A DNA stretch of 10,065 bases from Campylobacterales bacterium (GTDB taxonomy: Bacteria; Campylobacterota; Campylobacteria; Campylobacterales; Sulfurovaceae): assembly GCA_014763905.1 (NCBI GenBank), contig JACXUN010000038.1:1-10065 (forward strand). The letters are read 5' to 3'. The translations under genes and the position numbers were made by a program. Below are positions 1 to 7,040 of the stretch, piece after piece. The notes beneath the pieces are model-generated. The model saw nothing but the letters and a program-made list of their open reading frames with translations. It searched no databases and was not told the origin of the DNA. Every line of letters starts with the position of its first letter. Within the stretch, counting starts at the first letter, position 1.

Positions 1-714
1 GGCGGTGGACGCAGTTCGGCACGGGAGACAGCAGCACGGGTAGCTGCGGGTGCGATTGCGAAGCTCATGCTCCAAACCATCGGTGTCAAGATCAAATCGG
101 GTGTATGTGAAGTCGAAGGGATCAAGGCACGGGTATATGACTTTGAATACGCCAAACAGAGTAAACTCTATGCCCTTGATCCCAATATCGAATTCCTCCA
201 AGAGGAGGCGATCCTCAATGCCAAAAGGGAGCATGATTCGGTAGGCGGTGTGGTACTCACGGTGGCTACCGGTGTACCGATTGGACTGGGTGAACCGCTC
301 TACTATAAACTTGATGCAGTCTTAGCCGATGCGATGATGGGGATCAATGCCGCCAAAGCGGTCGAGATCGGTGACGGGATCGAGTCCACCTATCATAAAG
401 GGAGTGAAAACAACGATGCCATTACGCCGGAAGGATTCAAGAGCAATCATGCAGGCGGTATCCTAGGCGGTATCTCAAATGGGGATGAGATTGTGGTCAA
501 GACCCACTTCAAACCGACTCCCTCTATCTTCCAGTCTCAGGAGACGGTCAATACCGCCAATGAACCGGTCAGCTGCGAACTCAAAGGACGACACGATCCG
601 TGTGTCGCGATACGCGGTTCGGTCGTTTGTGAATCGATGATGGCACTGGTCTTAGCCGATATGGCACTGCTTAATATGGGAAAAAAGATGGAGCATCTTA
701 AAGCGATCTATTAA
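1..714 (+). CDS. aroC: Chorismate synthase, C-terminal part (5' end outside window)
   Basis: Catalyses the last step of the shikimate pathway, converting 5-enolpyruvylshikimate-3-phosphate to chorismate with reduced FMN, in the cytoplasm. The reading frame is open from base 1 to the TAA at 712-714, giving 237 residues. The family is usually about 355-365 residues, so roughly 120 N-terminal residues lie before the window. The first residues seen are the signature [25 protein letters not shown] lies near residue 80 and the third signature, [14 protein letters not shown], near residues 196-209; these contribute to substrate and FMN binding. An ATG at 67 lies inside the conserved domain and is not a real start. 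The NlpC/P60 gene follows 196 bases downstream on the same strand behind its own promoter, so the two are probably separate units. No frameshift or missing motif is seen. Identification is secure. Confidence 0.96.
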   Translation, partial: GGGRSSARETAARVAAGAIAKLMLQTIGVKIKSGVCEVEGIKARVYDFEYAKQSKLYALDPNIEFLQEEAILNAKREHDSVGGVVLTVATGVPIGLGEPLYYKLDAVLADAMMGINAAKAVEIGDGIESTYHKGSENNDAITPEGFKSNHAGGILGGISNGDEIVVKTHFKPTPSIFQSQETVNTANEPVSCELKGRHDPCVAIRGSVVCESMMALVLADMALLNMGKKMEHLKAIY

Positions 715-745
715 TTATTTTAACATTTTTTAATATCCTCTGCAT

Positions 746-762
746 AGCCCAAAACATGGGCT
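746..762 (+). terminator. Weak terminator-like hairpin after aroC
   Basis: AGCCCA (746-751) and TGGGCT (757-762) form a perfect 6-bp stem around the loop AAACA, 32 bases after the aroC stop codon. The bases after it are T-rich (GTTCCTCTTCTTTTTCC), but the T run does not start at the base of the stem. It may end aroC transcription, though it is not a textbook intrinsic terminator. Confidence 0.3.
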
Positions 763-804
763 GCGGTGTTCCTCTTCTTTTTCCGAAAATCTTATTCAAA
801 ACTC

Positions 805-833
805 TGTACAACGCCCGAGAAATCTATTATAAT
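805..833 (+). promoter_or_regulatory. Probable sigma-70 promoter of the NlpC/P60 gene
   Basis: TGTACA (805-810, 4 of 6 matches to TTGACA) is separated by 17 bases from a perfect TATAAT (828-833). Transcription would start near 840, so the palindrome at 838-868 would cover the start point and the first bases of a leader of about 70 bases. The location upstream of the gene at 911 supports the call; there is no other evidence. Confidence 0.5.
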
Positions 834-837
834 TTAT

Positions 838-868
838 AACCTGAGTTCGACGGCGTCGAACTCAGGTT
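838..868. repeat. Perfect 31-base palindrome, repeat family A
   Basis: AACCTGAGTTCGACG (838-852), one central G (853), then its exact reverse complement CGTCGAACTCAGGTT (854-868). The symmetry continues outward, with one bulged A, into TTTATAA on the left and TTTATAAA on the right. The half-site recurs at 6192-6201, 7154-7169 and 9982-9997. It lies 5 bases after the -10 box of the NlpC/P60 gene. As RNA it would make a very stable hairpin in the leader; as DNA it could be an operator for a dimeric regulator. Its recurrence elsewhere also fits a REP-like mobile repeat. Confidence 0.85.
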
Positions 869-910
869 TATAAAAAAACAAATTATTTAGAAAGTTTAAA
901 AAGGGGTATC

Positions 911-2245
911 ATGAAAAGATTTTTTTATACATTATTATTATCAGCATGTACAGCATCGTCACTCTTGGCACACGCTCTATTGGTAGAGGGGGAACGACCG
1001 GTGAGTGATCTGGATACAATGCCGGCAAATAATGTCAATGATACTCTGATGATTGAGCAAAATACGGAACCTTTTACGACGCAAGTAGAGCCGATGAGTG
1101 ATGAGGAGCAGCTCTTTTATGATGCGGAATATAATGCTAAGCACTTTGAACCGTGGATGCTGAGTCAGTTGGATTTGTCCGAAGGAGAAAAAACATGGCA
1201 GTTCAAATACGCCAAACAGGAGACCTATCGTCGAAATGGGGAAAGGATTCCTGCCTCGTGGTATGAACAGCAGATTGCCAATTCAAACTTTGAAGCGTTT
1301 AACAGCGTTGCTCAGCCGGGTATTGTGATCCACCATACCGATATGAAACTCTATCCAAGTGACAGCGAGATCTATTATGATCCAAGAAGGGTCGGAGAAG
1401 GGTTCCCGTTTGATTACAATCAAAACAGTGCAGTGCATATCAATACCCCGATCTTTATCTCCCACTTTTCTCAAGACCATGCGTGGGCATATGTCAAAAC
1501 GGCTTATGCCTTTGGATGGGTGTCGGCTGATGATATCGCTCTGGTAAGCTCGGCGTTTCAATCTGCTTTCCAAAACGGCAAATATGCGATCACCATTACA
1601 GACAATCTCAATATCGTAGAAAAAAAGAAAACTCTTTCATTGGTCAAAATGGGAACCCTCTTCCCTATCGATTATCAAAAACGTTACTATCTCTTTGCCG
1701 GAAAGGATAAAAAAGGGTATGCCTATCTCAAATATTTTAGAGCAAATAAGATCAATCTAATCTCTAAAAAACCGATCAAATTTAATCCAAAAAATATCGC
1801 CTTTATCAGCAAGCAGCTGGTCGGAGAGCCGTATGGATGGGGCGGTAAATTGCAATCGCGTGACTGTTCGGCTCTGACCCGTGACTTTTTTGCTCCGTTT
1901 GGTATCTATCTGCCACGAAACTCCAGCCAACAGGCACGGGAGAGTATGGGAGAGTATATTTCCCTTGCCGGACTGGATCAAAAAACACGCAAAGAGATGA
2001 TTGTGAGTCATGCCAAACCGTTCCGATCGCTGCTCTATGTGCCGGGACATATTGCCCTCTATCTAGGGGAGAAGAACGGTGAGCCGATTATCCTACACAA
2101 CTATTGGGGTGTACGATTGAAAAGTGGAGATAAGTATATCATGGGGCGGGCTATCATTACGACGACCCATCCGGGAGCCGAACGTCCCGATGTGAGAGAA
2201 CCGAGTATGCTCTCTAATACGCTCAGAGGGGTTGTGAATTTTTAG
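911..2245 (+). CDS. Exported NlpC/P60 cell-wall hydrolase with SH3-like domains (YkfC-like)
   Basis: Probable peptidoglycan endopeptidase of the NlpC/P60 cysteine-peptidase family, acting outside the inner membrane on stem peptides or muropeptides. The 444-residue protein starts with KR and a hydrophobic stretch (residues 4-20) forming a signal peptide. LSAC at 10-13 fits a lipobox, so it may be a lipoprotein; cleavage after AHA (20-22) by signal peptidase I is the alternative. Residues about 60-130 look like the family's N-terminal helical domain, and about 135-285 like two bacterial SH3 domains (FGWVSADDIA near 201-210). The peptidase domain follows from about 290: Cys319 in SRDCSAL, His380 in PGHIALYLG, and His396 as likely third residue. 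The start is supported by AAAGGGG about 4 bases before ATG. It is convergent with purF and has its own promoter. The exact substrate cannot be read from sequence. Confidence 0.88.
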   Translation: MKRFFYTLLLSACTASSLLAHALLVEGERPVSDLDTMPANNVNDTLMIEQNTEPFTTQVEPMSDEEQLFYDAEYNAKHFEPWMLSQLDLSEGEKTWQFKYAKQETYRRNGERIPASWYEQQIANSNFEAFNSVAQPGIVIHHTDMKLYPSDSEIYYDPRRVGEGFPFDYNQNSAVHINTPIFISHFSQDHAWAYVKTAYAFGWVSADDIALVSSAFQSAFQNGKYAITITDNLNIVEKKKTLSLVKMGTLFPIDYQKRYYLFAGKDKKGYAYLKYFRANKINLISKKPIKFNPKNIAFISKQLVGEPYGWGGKLQSRDCSALTRDFFAPFGIYLPRNSSQQARESMGEYISLAGLDQKTRKEMIVSHAKPFRSLLYVPGHIALYLGEKNGEPIILHNYWGVRLKSGDKYIMGRAIITTTHPGAERPDVREPSMLSNTLRGVVNF

Positions 2246-2250
2246 AAGAG

Positions 2251-2304
2251 TAGGAACCGGAGGCTTCAGCCCCCAAAAAGCGAAGCTAAAGCTTTCGATT
2301 CCTA
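2251..2304 (+). repeat. 54-base palindromic intergenic repeat, family B
   Basis: The left arm TAGGAACCGGAGGCTTCAG (2251-2269) and right arm CTAAAGCTTTCGATTCCTA (2286-2304) form an imperfect 19-bp inverted repeat, allowing G-T pairs, around a 16-base spacer ending GCGAAG. The same unit lies in reverse orientation at 4608-4662. Part of another arm, TGAAGCTTCCGGTTCC, follows at 2317-2332 in inverted orientation. The copy begins 5 bases after the NlpC/P60 stop codon, in the gap between convergent genes. Confidence 0.85.
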
Positions 2305-2316
2305 ACGGCATTGGGA

Positions 2317-2332
2317 TGAAGCTTCCGGTTCC
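2317..2332 (-). repeat. Inverted half-copy of family B repeat
   Basis: TGAAGCTTCCGGTTCC is the reverse complement, with one difference, of the GGAACCGGAGGCTTCA arm at 2253-2268, so the two could fold over the whole of copy B. It lies 12 bases beyond the complete unit. Confidence 0.6.
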
Positions 2333-2338
2333 ATTTGG

Positions 2339-2361
2339 CGTGGCTAAAGCCGACGATTTTT
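2339..2361 (+). terminator. Terminator-like hairpin between convergent genes
   Basis: CGT-GGC (2339-2344), loop TAAA, GCC-(G)-ACG (2349-2355) with one bulged G, followed by ATTTTT (2356-2361). A stem followed by a T run on the plus strand fits an intrinsic terminator for the NlpC/P60 gene. It ends right at the purF stop codon (2360-2362, minus strand). GGCTAAAGCC also resembles the core of the family B repeat. Confidence 0.5.
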
Positions 2362-3733
2362 AGTTAAAAATTTCGCTGCAACTAGGGCTTTCGGCACTGC
2401 CGCCGGCAAAGTAGTTTCCGTCAAAACTTACCAGTGAATAGGTTCGATCGGATCCCAGTGATTTTTTGAGTCCTTCAATCGAGAGGAAACCTAATGACTC
2501 AGCATTCATTTTCTTGGCAATTTCTGCCGGTGTATAGGAGGCAGAGATCAGCTCAGTTTTGGTCGGGGTATCGATACCGTATCGGCAAGGGTACTTGATC
2601 TCAGGAGCGGCGATACGCATATGTACCTCGGTTGCTCCTGCGTCTTTGAGCATTTTGACGATCTGTCTTGAGGTGGTTCCTCGTACGAGAGAATCATCCA
2701 CGATTGCGACTCGTTTTCCTTCGATCAATTTTCTGATCGGAGAGAGTTTGAGTTTGACTTTGAGTTCCCGTACCTCTTGAGTCGGCTCGATAAAGGTTCG
2801 TCCGACGTAGTGATTTCGTACGATTCCCATCTCAAACGGAACCCCTAACTGCTCGGCAAATCCACAAGCAGCCGCTACCCCAGAATCGGGAACCGGCAGT
2901 ACCAGATCGATATCTGCTGGAGTCTCTCTGGCAAGTTGCCGTCCCATCTCTAATCGCATATTGTAAACATTCTTACCGTCAATAATCGAATCTGGTCGGG
3001 CAAAATAGATATACTCAAAGGCACAAGGGTGATAATCGGGCTCAAAAATCTGCTCAGAGTACGGCTCTTTGCCCTCTTCAAAGGTCAACATCTCACCCGG
3101 TCTAACATCACGTATAAATTCGGCACCGACCAGATCAAAGGCACAGGTTTCACTGGCGACAATCCAGCCGCCGTCTTTGAGCCGTCCTAAGCTTAGCGGG
3201 CGGATACCGAAACGATCCCGGATAACAAACATCTTTTTTCGGCTCTGAATAACCAGACAGTAGGCTCCTTTGATCTTGGTGAGCATATCTTTGATGCGGG
3301 CTTCGAGTTTGTTCTCTTGACTTTTGGCAATCAGGTGGACAATGTTTTCCGTATCCATTCCGGTTTGGAAGATTGCACCGCGATCGATTAACCGATTGCG
3401 TACCTCATATTTGTTGACAAGGTTTCCGTTGTGAGCCACCGAGATTTCTCCTAGTTTATAACGGGCAAATACCGGCTGGGCATCGAGGATGGAATCGTCT
3501 CCGGCAGTGGAGTAACGGTTATGTCCGATGGCACAAGAACCTTGGAGCAGTCGGAACGTATCTTCTTTAAATACATCAGTAACCAGTCCCCGCTCTTTGA
3601 TCAGGTGGATACGTTTACCGTCCGCCGTAGAGATTCCAGTCGACTCTTGTCCTCGATGTTGCATCGAAAAGAGTGCATAGTAGGCGATCTTGGCAGCATT
3701 TTCAGATCCATAAACTCCGACAATAGCACACAT
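2360..3733 (-). CDS. purF: Glutamine PRPP amidotransferase
   Basis: First committed step of purine synthesis: PRPP plus glutamine gives 5-phosphoribosylamine. The 457-residue form starts MCAIVGVYG. I chose the ATG at 3733, not the one 18 bases upstream, because Cys2 must become the N-terminal nucleophile of the glutaminase domain after Met removal. This start also has AGGA about 9 bases upstream, inside the end of dapB. The N-terminal Ntn-hydrolase domain covers about 2-230 (MQHRGQES near 24-31, AHNGNL near 100-105). The phosphoribosyltransferase domain follows, with PRPP loop VAIVDDSLVRGTTS at 342-355. No propeptide is present. Cys237 and Cys383 match two iron-sulfur ligands of the Bacillus subtilis-type enzyme, but the C-terminal CxxC pair is replaced by SLVS (433-436). 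It lies 2 bases after dapB, certainly the same transcript. Identification is secure. Confidence 0.96.
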   Translation of the reverse strand: MCAIVGVYGSENAAKIAYYALFSMQHRGQESTGISTADGKRIHLIKERGLVTDVFKEDTFRLLQGSCAIGHNRYSTAGDDSILDAQPVFARYKLGEISVAHNGNLVNKYEVRNRLIDRGAIFQTGMDTENIVHLIAKSQENKLEARIKDMLTKIKGAYCLVIQSRKKMFVIRDRFGIRPLSLGRLKDGGWIVASETCAFDLVGAEFIRDVRPGEMLTFEEGKEPYSEQIFEPDYHPCAFEYIYFARPDSIIDGKNVYNMRLEMGRQLARETPADIDLVLPVPDSGVAAACGFAEQLGVPFEMGIVRNHYVGRTFIEPTQEVRELKVKLKLSPIRKLIEGKRVAIVDDSLVRGTTSRQIVKMLKDAGATEVHMRIAAPEIKYPCRYGIDTPTKTELISASYTPAEIAKKMNAESLGFLSIEGLKKSLGSDRTYSLVSFDGNYFAGGSAESPSCSEIFN

Positions 3734-3735
3734 CG

Positions 3736-4503
3736 TTATATTCCTAAACAATCATTAATGGTATAGAAACCGCTTTTCTGATCGACCAGCCATTTTGCCG
3801 CTCGTACCGCTCCTTTGGAGAAGGTCTCACGGCTGGTTGCGGTGTGGTTCAGTTCCAAAAACTCGCCGTCATTATAAAATCCGACGGTATGTCGTCCAAC
3901 GATATCCCCGCCACGCAGTGCCATTACAGCAATTTCATCTTTGGTTCTCGCTCCGATCTGTCCGTCTCGTCCCGAGATACGTACATCATCCAGATCCAAA
4001 TCTCGACCTTTTGCCGCAAATTCAGCCAGTGTGAGAGCGGTTCCGCTTGGGGCATCGACTTTGTGACGGTGATGGTGTTCGACGATTTCGATATCGAAAT
4101 CTTTAAGCGTTCGGGAGACCTGCTCGACCAATTTTTTGAGCAGGGCGATACCGGCTGACATATTGGAAGAGTAGAGTACTGGCATCTCTTTAGAGGCTTC
4201 GGTAAGAAGATTTTGTTGATGTGCATTGAATCCGGTAGTGGCTACCACAAGAGCCGTTGGATTTTTAAGTGCTGCTTCACACAGCTCTTGGGTTGCTGAC
4301 GGAGCTGAGAAATCAATCACGACATCACAGTTTTCCAGTACAACATTCATATTGTTGGTGATCAAAACACTATCCGGCACTGCTGTTTTCAGTTCATCAA
4401 ATACATGCAATACACTCAACTCTAATCCATCTGTAGCCAGTACATTATTGATGAGATGCTCTCCCATCCGTCCGGTACTTCCTACGATTCCTACCTTTGC
4501 CAT
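3736..4503 (-). CDS. dapB: 4-hydroxy-tetrahydrodipicolinate reductase
   Basis: NAD(P)H-dependent reduction of 4-hydroxy-tetrahydrodipicolinate to tetrahydrodipicolinate, on the way to meso-diaminopimelate and lysine; the product feeds peptidoglycan synthesis. At 255 residues it is a normal family length. The nucleotide-binding loop GSTGRMG is at 8-14. The signature EHHHRHKVDAPSGTA spans 142-156, with His144 and Lys148 matching the catalytic pair of the Escherichia coli enzyme. The start at 4503 has AAGGATAAGAAC just upstream. A TATAAT at 4545-4550 is likely the promoter of the dapB-purF pair. purF begins 2 bases after the stop codon, so translation is probably coupled. Nothing unusual is seen. 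Confidence 0.96.
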   Translation of the reverse strand: MAKVGIVGSTGRMGEHLINNVLATDGLELSVLHVFDELKTAVPDSVLITNNMNVVLENCDVVIDFSAPSATQELCEAALKNPTALVVATTGFNAHQQNLLTEASKEMPVLYSSNMSAGIALLKKLVEQVSRTLKDFDIEIVEHHHRHKVDAPSGTALTLAEFAAKGRDLDLDDVRISGRDGQIGARTKDEIAVMALRGGDIVGRHTVGFYNDGEFLELNHTATSRETFSKGAVRAAKWLVDQKSGFYTINDCLGI

Positions 4504-4544
4504 GTTCTTATCCTTATCATTACTTAGAAGTTATTATGGGTGGA

Positions 4545-4550
4545 ATTATA
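4545..4550 (-). promoter_or_regulatory. Probable -10 box of the dapB-purF promoter
   Basis: Perfect TATAAT read on the minus strand, 42 bases before the dapB start codon and followed by a good ribosome binding site. The sequence 17 bases further upstream (TTCGGA) is a poor -35, which is common in Campylobacterota. Upstream genes are separated from it by the family B repeat at 4608-4662. Confidence 0.45.
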
Positions 4551-4607
4551 CTGTTTTTTGTCTGATATCCGAAATGGATGCAAAAAGGGCAGACAGATTG
4601 TCGAACA

Positions 4608-4662
4608 TAGGAATCGAAAGCTTTAGCTTCGCCCTGTTCGGGACTGAAGCTTCCATTTCCTA
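4608..4662 (-). repeat. 55-base palindromic intergenic repeat, family B (reverse copy)
   Basis: Read on the minus strand it gives TAGGAAATGGAAGCTTCAG, a 17-base spacer ending GGGCGAAG, then CTAAAGCTTTCGATTCCTA. The right arm is identical to that at 2286-2304 over all 19 bases. The unit lies between trxB and dapB, about 50 bases after the trxB stop codon, and could serve as a transcription-ending or mRNA-protecting hairpin. Confidence 0.85.
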
Positions 4663-4713
4663 ATCACTATCTGAAAAAGGAGATTGGTTTGTCTACCCGT
4701 ATAGTTAAAAAAA

Positions 4714-5649
4714 TTACGCCTGCTCTTGCAGATAGGCGATGACTTGAAGTGCCGCAGTTGCTCCGTCACCGGCGGCTGCGACTACCTGTTTAGGGGCTTC
4801 GATACGCATATCTCCGGCAGCGAAGAGTCCTTCGACAGAGGTTTTCATACTGAGATTTACGATGACTTCACCCCAGTCATTTACGTCACAGATGAAACTG
4901 CCGTTCTCATCTTTGAGGACGCTATTATTAACATTGTGTCCGACAAAGACAAAGAGTCCGGGTACGGCAAGCTCTTTGGTTTCCCCTTCTTGGTTATATT
5001 TCACGCCGTCTACCCCCATGACTCCGCCGTAAACCTCTTCGATTACGGCATTGGTGATGAGGTGGATATTGTCTTTGCGTTTGACACGATCCACGGTTGA
5101 AGGAGCGGCTCTAAAGCTATCGCGTCGATGAATCACATAGACCTCCGAACAGATATTGGAGAGGTAGAAAGCCTCTTCCAACGCGGTATCACCACCACCG
5201 AGTACTGCTACCGGTTTTCCTTTGTAGAAGAATCCGTCACAGGTTGCACAGGTACTGACTCCACGACCGAAGAATTCATCTTCGCCTTTAAATCCGGCTC
5301 GTTTAGGCGTACTTCCGGTCGCGACCACAACGGTTTTGGCTTCGACGGTAGAGCCTCCCTCTAGGGTAATGGTAAAGTGTTCACCGGTTTTGGCAACCCG
5401 CTCGACCTTTTTCATTTCATGTTTGAGTCCGAAGTGGAAACACTGCTCTTGCCAGCTATCCATAAACTGCATTCCGGTTTTGGTGTGGTCGAAGAAACCC
5501 GGATAGTTTTCGATCTCTGAACTTTGGGTGATCTGTCCGCCCGGTAGCCCAAGCTCAAACAGGGTAACATTTTTCAGTCCGCCTCGGGTGGTATAGAGAC
5601 CAGCTGTCAGTCCGGCTGGACCTCCGCCGATAATGGCACAATCTAGCAT
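4714..5649 (-). CDS. trxB: Thioredoxin-disulfide reductase
   Basis: FAD enzyme that reduces thioredoxin with NADPH in the cytoplasm. The 311-residue form starts [18 protein letters not shown] 30 bases upstream would add ten residues before the FAD-binding strand. I prefer the ATG at 5649 because AAGGA precedes it by about 7 bases and the FAD motif then starts near the N-terminus, as usual. GGGPAG (8-13) binds FAD; the redox-active pair is CATC at 134-137 (followed by DG); [10 protein letters not shown] (151-160) and HRRDSFRA (174-181) form the NADPH site; GLFAAGDMR (274-282) is the C-terminal FAD motif. It lies 134 bases after trxA, its natural partner, with a hairpin and a possible promoter in the gap. 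All catalytic features are present. Confidence 0.96.
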   Translation of the reverse strand: MLDCAIIGGGPAGLTAGLYTTRGGLKNVTLFELGLPGGQITQSSEIENYPGFFDHTKTGMQFMDSWQEQCFHFGLKHEMKKVERVAKTGEHFTITLEGGSTVEAKTVVVATGSTPKRAGFKGEDEFFGRGVSTCATCDGFFYKGKPVAVLGGGDTALEEAFYLSNICSEVYVIHRRDSFRAAPSTVDRVKRKDNIHLITNAVIEEVYGGVMGVDGVKYNQEGETKELAVPGLFVFVGHNVNNSVLKDENGSFICDVNDWGEVIVNLSMKTSVEGLFAAGDMRIEAPKQVVAAAGDGATAALQVIAYLQEQA

Positions 5650-5682
5650 TGATAATCCTTGTTTCAAAATTTTTACCAAAAA

Positions 5683-5711
5683 GATATAGCAATAGATATG
5701 ATTTTAGTAAA
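5683..5711 (-). promoter_or_regulatory. Possible trxB promoter
   Basis: On the minus strand TTTACT (5706-5711) and TATATC (5683-5688) are 17 bases apart, 34 bases before the preferred trxB start codon. Both boxes are imperfect, and trxB could also be read from the trxA promoter, so this is a suggestion only. Confidence 0.3.
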
Positions 5712-5739
5712 GATTTGTTGGAAACAGGATGAGATAAAC

Positions 5740-5757
5740 GGTGCGTAAAAACGCACC
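5740..5757 (-). terminator. Hairpin after trxA, possible terminator
   Basis: GGTGCGT and ACGCACC form a perfect 7-bp, GC-rich stem around a 4-base loop, 26 bases after the trxA stop codon. On the minus strand it is followed by GTTTATCTC, a weak T tract. It may partly stop trxA transcripts before trxB or protect the trxA message 3' end. Confidence 0.45.
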
Positions 5758-5783
5758 TCTCCAAGGCAGAGTTAGTATAGATA

Positions 5784-6101
5784 TTATAGGTGTTTGTTAA
5801 TCTTTTCAGCAAAAGCATCTTTAGAAGCTGCACCTACCATTTGGTCTACCAATTCACCGTTTTTGAAGAAAAGGATTGAAGGGATAGATCGGATTCCGTA
5901 CTTAATCGCAATCTCTTGCTGCTCATCGGTATTTACTTTTGCGATGGTCGCTTTTCCGTCAAAATCTTCTGCTAACTCTTCGACAGTTGGAGCGATCATT
6001 CTACACGGTCCACACCAAGGAGCCCAGAAATCTACCATTGTAACGCCTTCAGCGATAGTAGCATCAAAGTTTGCACTTGTTAACTCAACATATTTTGCCA
6101 T
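5784..6101 (-). CDS. trxA: Thioredoxin
   Basis: Small cytoplasmic disulfide reductant that passes electrons from thioredoxin reductase to target proteins. The 105-residue length is typical. The active site WCGPC is at 29-33 within FWAPWCGPCR, and the conserved cis-proline is Pro74 in SIPS. The start at 6101 has AAAAGGA about 9 bases upstream. A perfect TATAAT at 6142-6147 gives a leader of about 35 bases. trxB follows on the same strand. An inverted repeat and two direct repeats just upstream of the -10 box may be regulatory. No oddity in the protein itself. Confidence 0.97.
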   Translation of the reverse strand: MAKYVELTSANFDATIAEGVTMVDFWAPWCGPCRMIAPTVEELAEDFDGKATIAKVNTDEQQEIAIKYGIRSIPSILFFKNGELVDQMVGAASKDAFAEKINKHL

Positions 6102-6141
6102 ATTGTTTGTCCTTTTATTAGTTTAAATGGTTAATGCCGTA

Positions 6142-6147
6142 ATTATA
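6142..6147 (-). promoter_or_regulatory. trxA: Probable -10 box of the trxA promoter
   Basis: Perfect TATAAT on the minus strand, 40 bases before the trxA start codon. No good -35 is visible; instead the hairpin-forming sequence at 6156-6193 occupies that region, leaving room for an activator or repressor site there. Confidence 0.55.
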
Positions 6148-6155
6148 CATCAACT

Positions 6156-6193
6156 TTTTTAAACCGGAGTTATCCACTCCGCTTGTTTAAAAA
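6156..6193. repeat. Inverted repeat upstream of trxA
   Basis: TTTTTAAAC (6156-6164) pairs perfectly with GTTTAAAAA (6185-6193), and inside it CGGAGT (6165-6170) pairs with ACTCCG (6176-6181) around TATCC, leaving a 3-base bulge CTT. The 15 paired bases overlap the -35 region and upstream part of the trxA promoter. No T run follows the stem on the minus strand, so it is not an obvious terminator for the gene at 6213-7010. An operator is possible. Confidence 0.6.
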
Positions 6194-6203
6194 CCTGAGT
6201 TAT
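6161..6203. repeat. Two 13-base direct repeats, 30 bases apart, upstream of trxA
   Basis: AAACCGGAGTTAT (6161-6173) and AAACCTGAGTTAT (6191-6203) differ at one base and start exactly 30 bases apart, close to three helical turns. The second contains AACCTGAGTT, the core of repeat family A. They lie upstream of the trxA -10 box, overlapping the inverted repeat at 6156-6193. Same-face spacing is what tandem binding of a regulator would need. Confidence 0.6.
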
Positions 6204-6212
6204 AACGCAACT

Positions 6213-7010
6213 TTAATTATTTGTCAAGGGTTCCAGATAAATTTCCGGATAATCAGCCGAACGTGATCCCTCTATCGCTTTGGTTCTCGCTCCTTTGACG
6301 GTATAGACAAAGGAGATTTTGGGCTTGTCGGTGAGGTTGGCATTGGCACGGTGGAGCAGCCGGCAGTGGAATAGCACCACATCTCCCTTTTGGAGATCGG
6401 TTGAGACCTTTGTTTCGATAAGTGGCAGATTTCGAGGATCTGTTGCGCTAAAATATTCTTTTTCATCAAACTGATCGGCGGTAAACGCAATCGCATGACT
6501 CCCCGGTATGAACTCCAGTACTCCGTTTTCACGGTATTCACTATCCAGTGCCAGCCAGACACTGACCAGATTGTCATTGCTGTATCGCCAGTAGCGTCTA
6601 TCTTGATGCCAGCATGTTTCGGTACTGCTATGCGGCATTTTGGTCATGATTGAGTTGTGATGTGCCAGCGTAATGACCACTTGATCATTCAAAACCTGCT
6701 CTAAGATCGGGCGGATTTTTCTGTTTTCCATCCAGTTTTTAAAGAGGATATCCCGATCGTAAACTTGCCGCAGCCGTCGAACGGTTATCTTTTCATCGGT
6801 AGCCAGACTTCGGTAGTCGGAGATTTCTGTACGGTACTGATAGGATTTGAGTCTATATCCCACTTCACTCTCATATGGTTCTATCCGGTGTTTGAGATGA
6901 GCCGCGGCGACATCCCAAATCGCCTCACACTCGGCAGGATCGGCGAAAGCTCTTAGTACAAGAAAACCGTTTCGGCGGAAAGAATCAAGCTGCTCAGGGG
7001 TTAGTTTCAT
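6213..7010 (-). CDS. Phytanoyl-CoA dioxygenase (PhyH)-family Fe(II)/2-oxoglutarate oxygenase
   Basis: Likely non-haem Fe(II) oxygenase using O2 and 2-oxoglutarate to hydroxylate an unknown small substrate. The 265-residue form starts MKLTPEQLDSFRRNGFLVL, the usual PhyH opening. I chose the ATG at 7010 over the one at 7040 because a perfect TATAAT (7041-7046) abuts the upstream ATG, so that ATG would not be on the transcript, and because AAAGG lies about 7 bases before 7010. The metal triad is visible: His135 and Asp137 in WHQD, and the distal His220 in LLHRAN. The residue that usually binds 2-oxoglutarate, an Arg about 10 residues later, appears to be Lys231 (DKPK). It lies between the AAA gene and trxA with its own promoter, so context gives no substrate clue. 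Family call is firm; function unknown. Confidence 0.85.
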   Translation of the reverse strand: MKLTPEQLDSFRRNGFLVLRAFADPAECEAIWDVAAAHLKHRIEPYESEVGYRLKSYQYRTEISDYRSLATDEKITVRRLRQVYDRDILFKNWMENRKIRPILEQVLNDQVVITLAHHNSIMTKMPHSSTETCWHQDRRYWRYSNDNLVSVWLALDSEYRENGVLEFIPGSHAIAFTADQFDEKEYFSATDPRNLPLIETKVSTDLQKGDVVLFHCRLLHRANANLTDKPKISFVYTVKGARTKAIEGSRSADYPEIYLEPLTNN

Positions 7011-7040
7011 AACTGTGCCTTTGTAAGAAAATAGTCTCAT

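Noticed and set aside
756..839. 27-residue plus-strand ORF beginning MGCGVPLLF between aroC and the NlpC/P60 gene
   Set aside because: No ribosome binding site, its start is inside the hairpin at 746-762, and it ends just after the -10 box of the next gene.
4226..4663. 145-codon plus-strand frame
   Set aside because: Antisense to dapB and then running through the family B repeat; no ribosome binding site or recognisable domain.
5650..5679. TTG start giving trxB ten extra residues
   Set aside because: The ATG at 5649 has a well-placed AAGGA and puts the FAD-binding motif at the usual distance from the N-terminus; the possible -10 box at 5683-5688 would leave the TTG almost at the transcript start.
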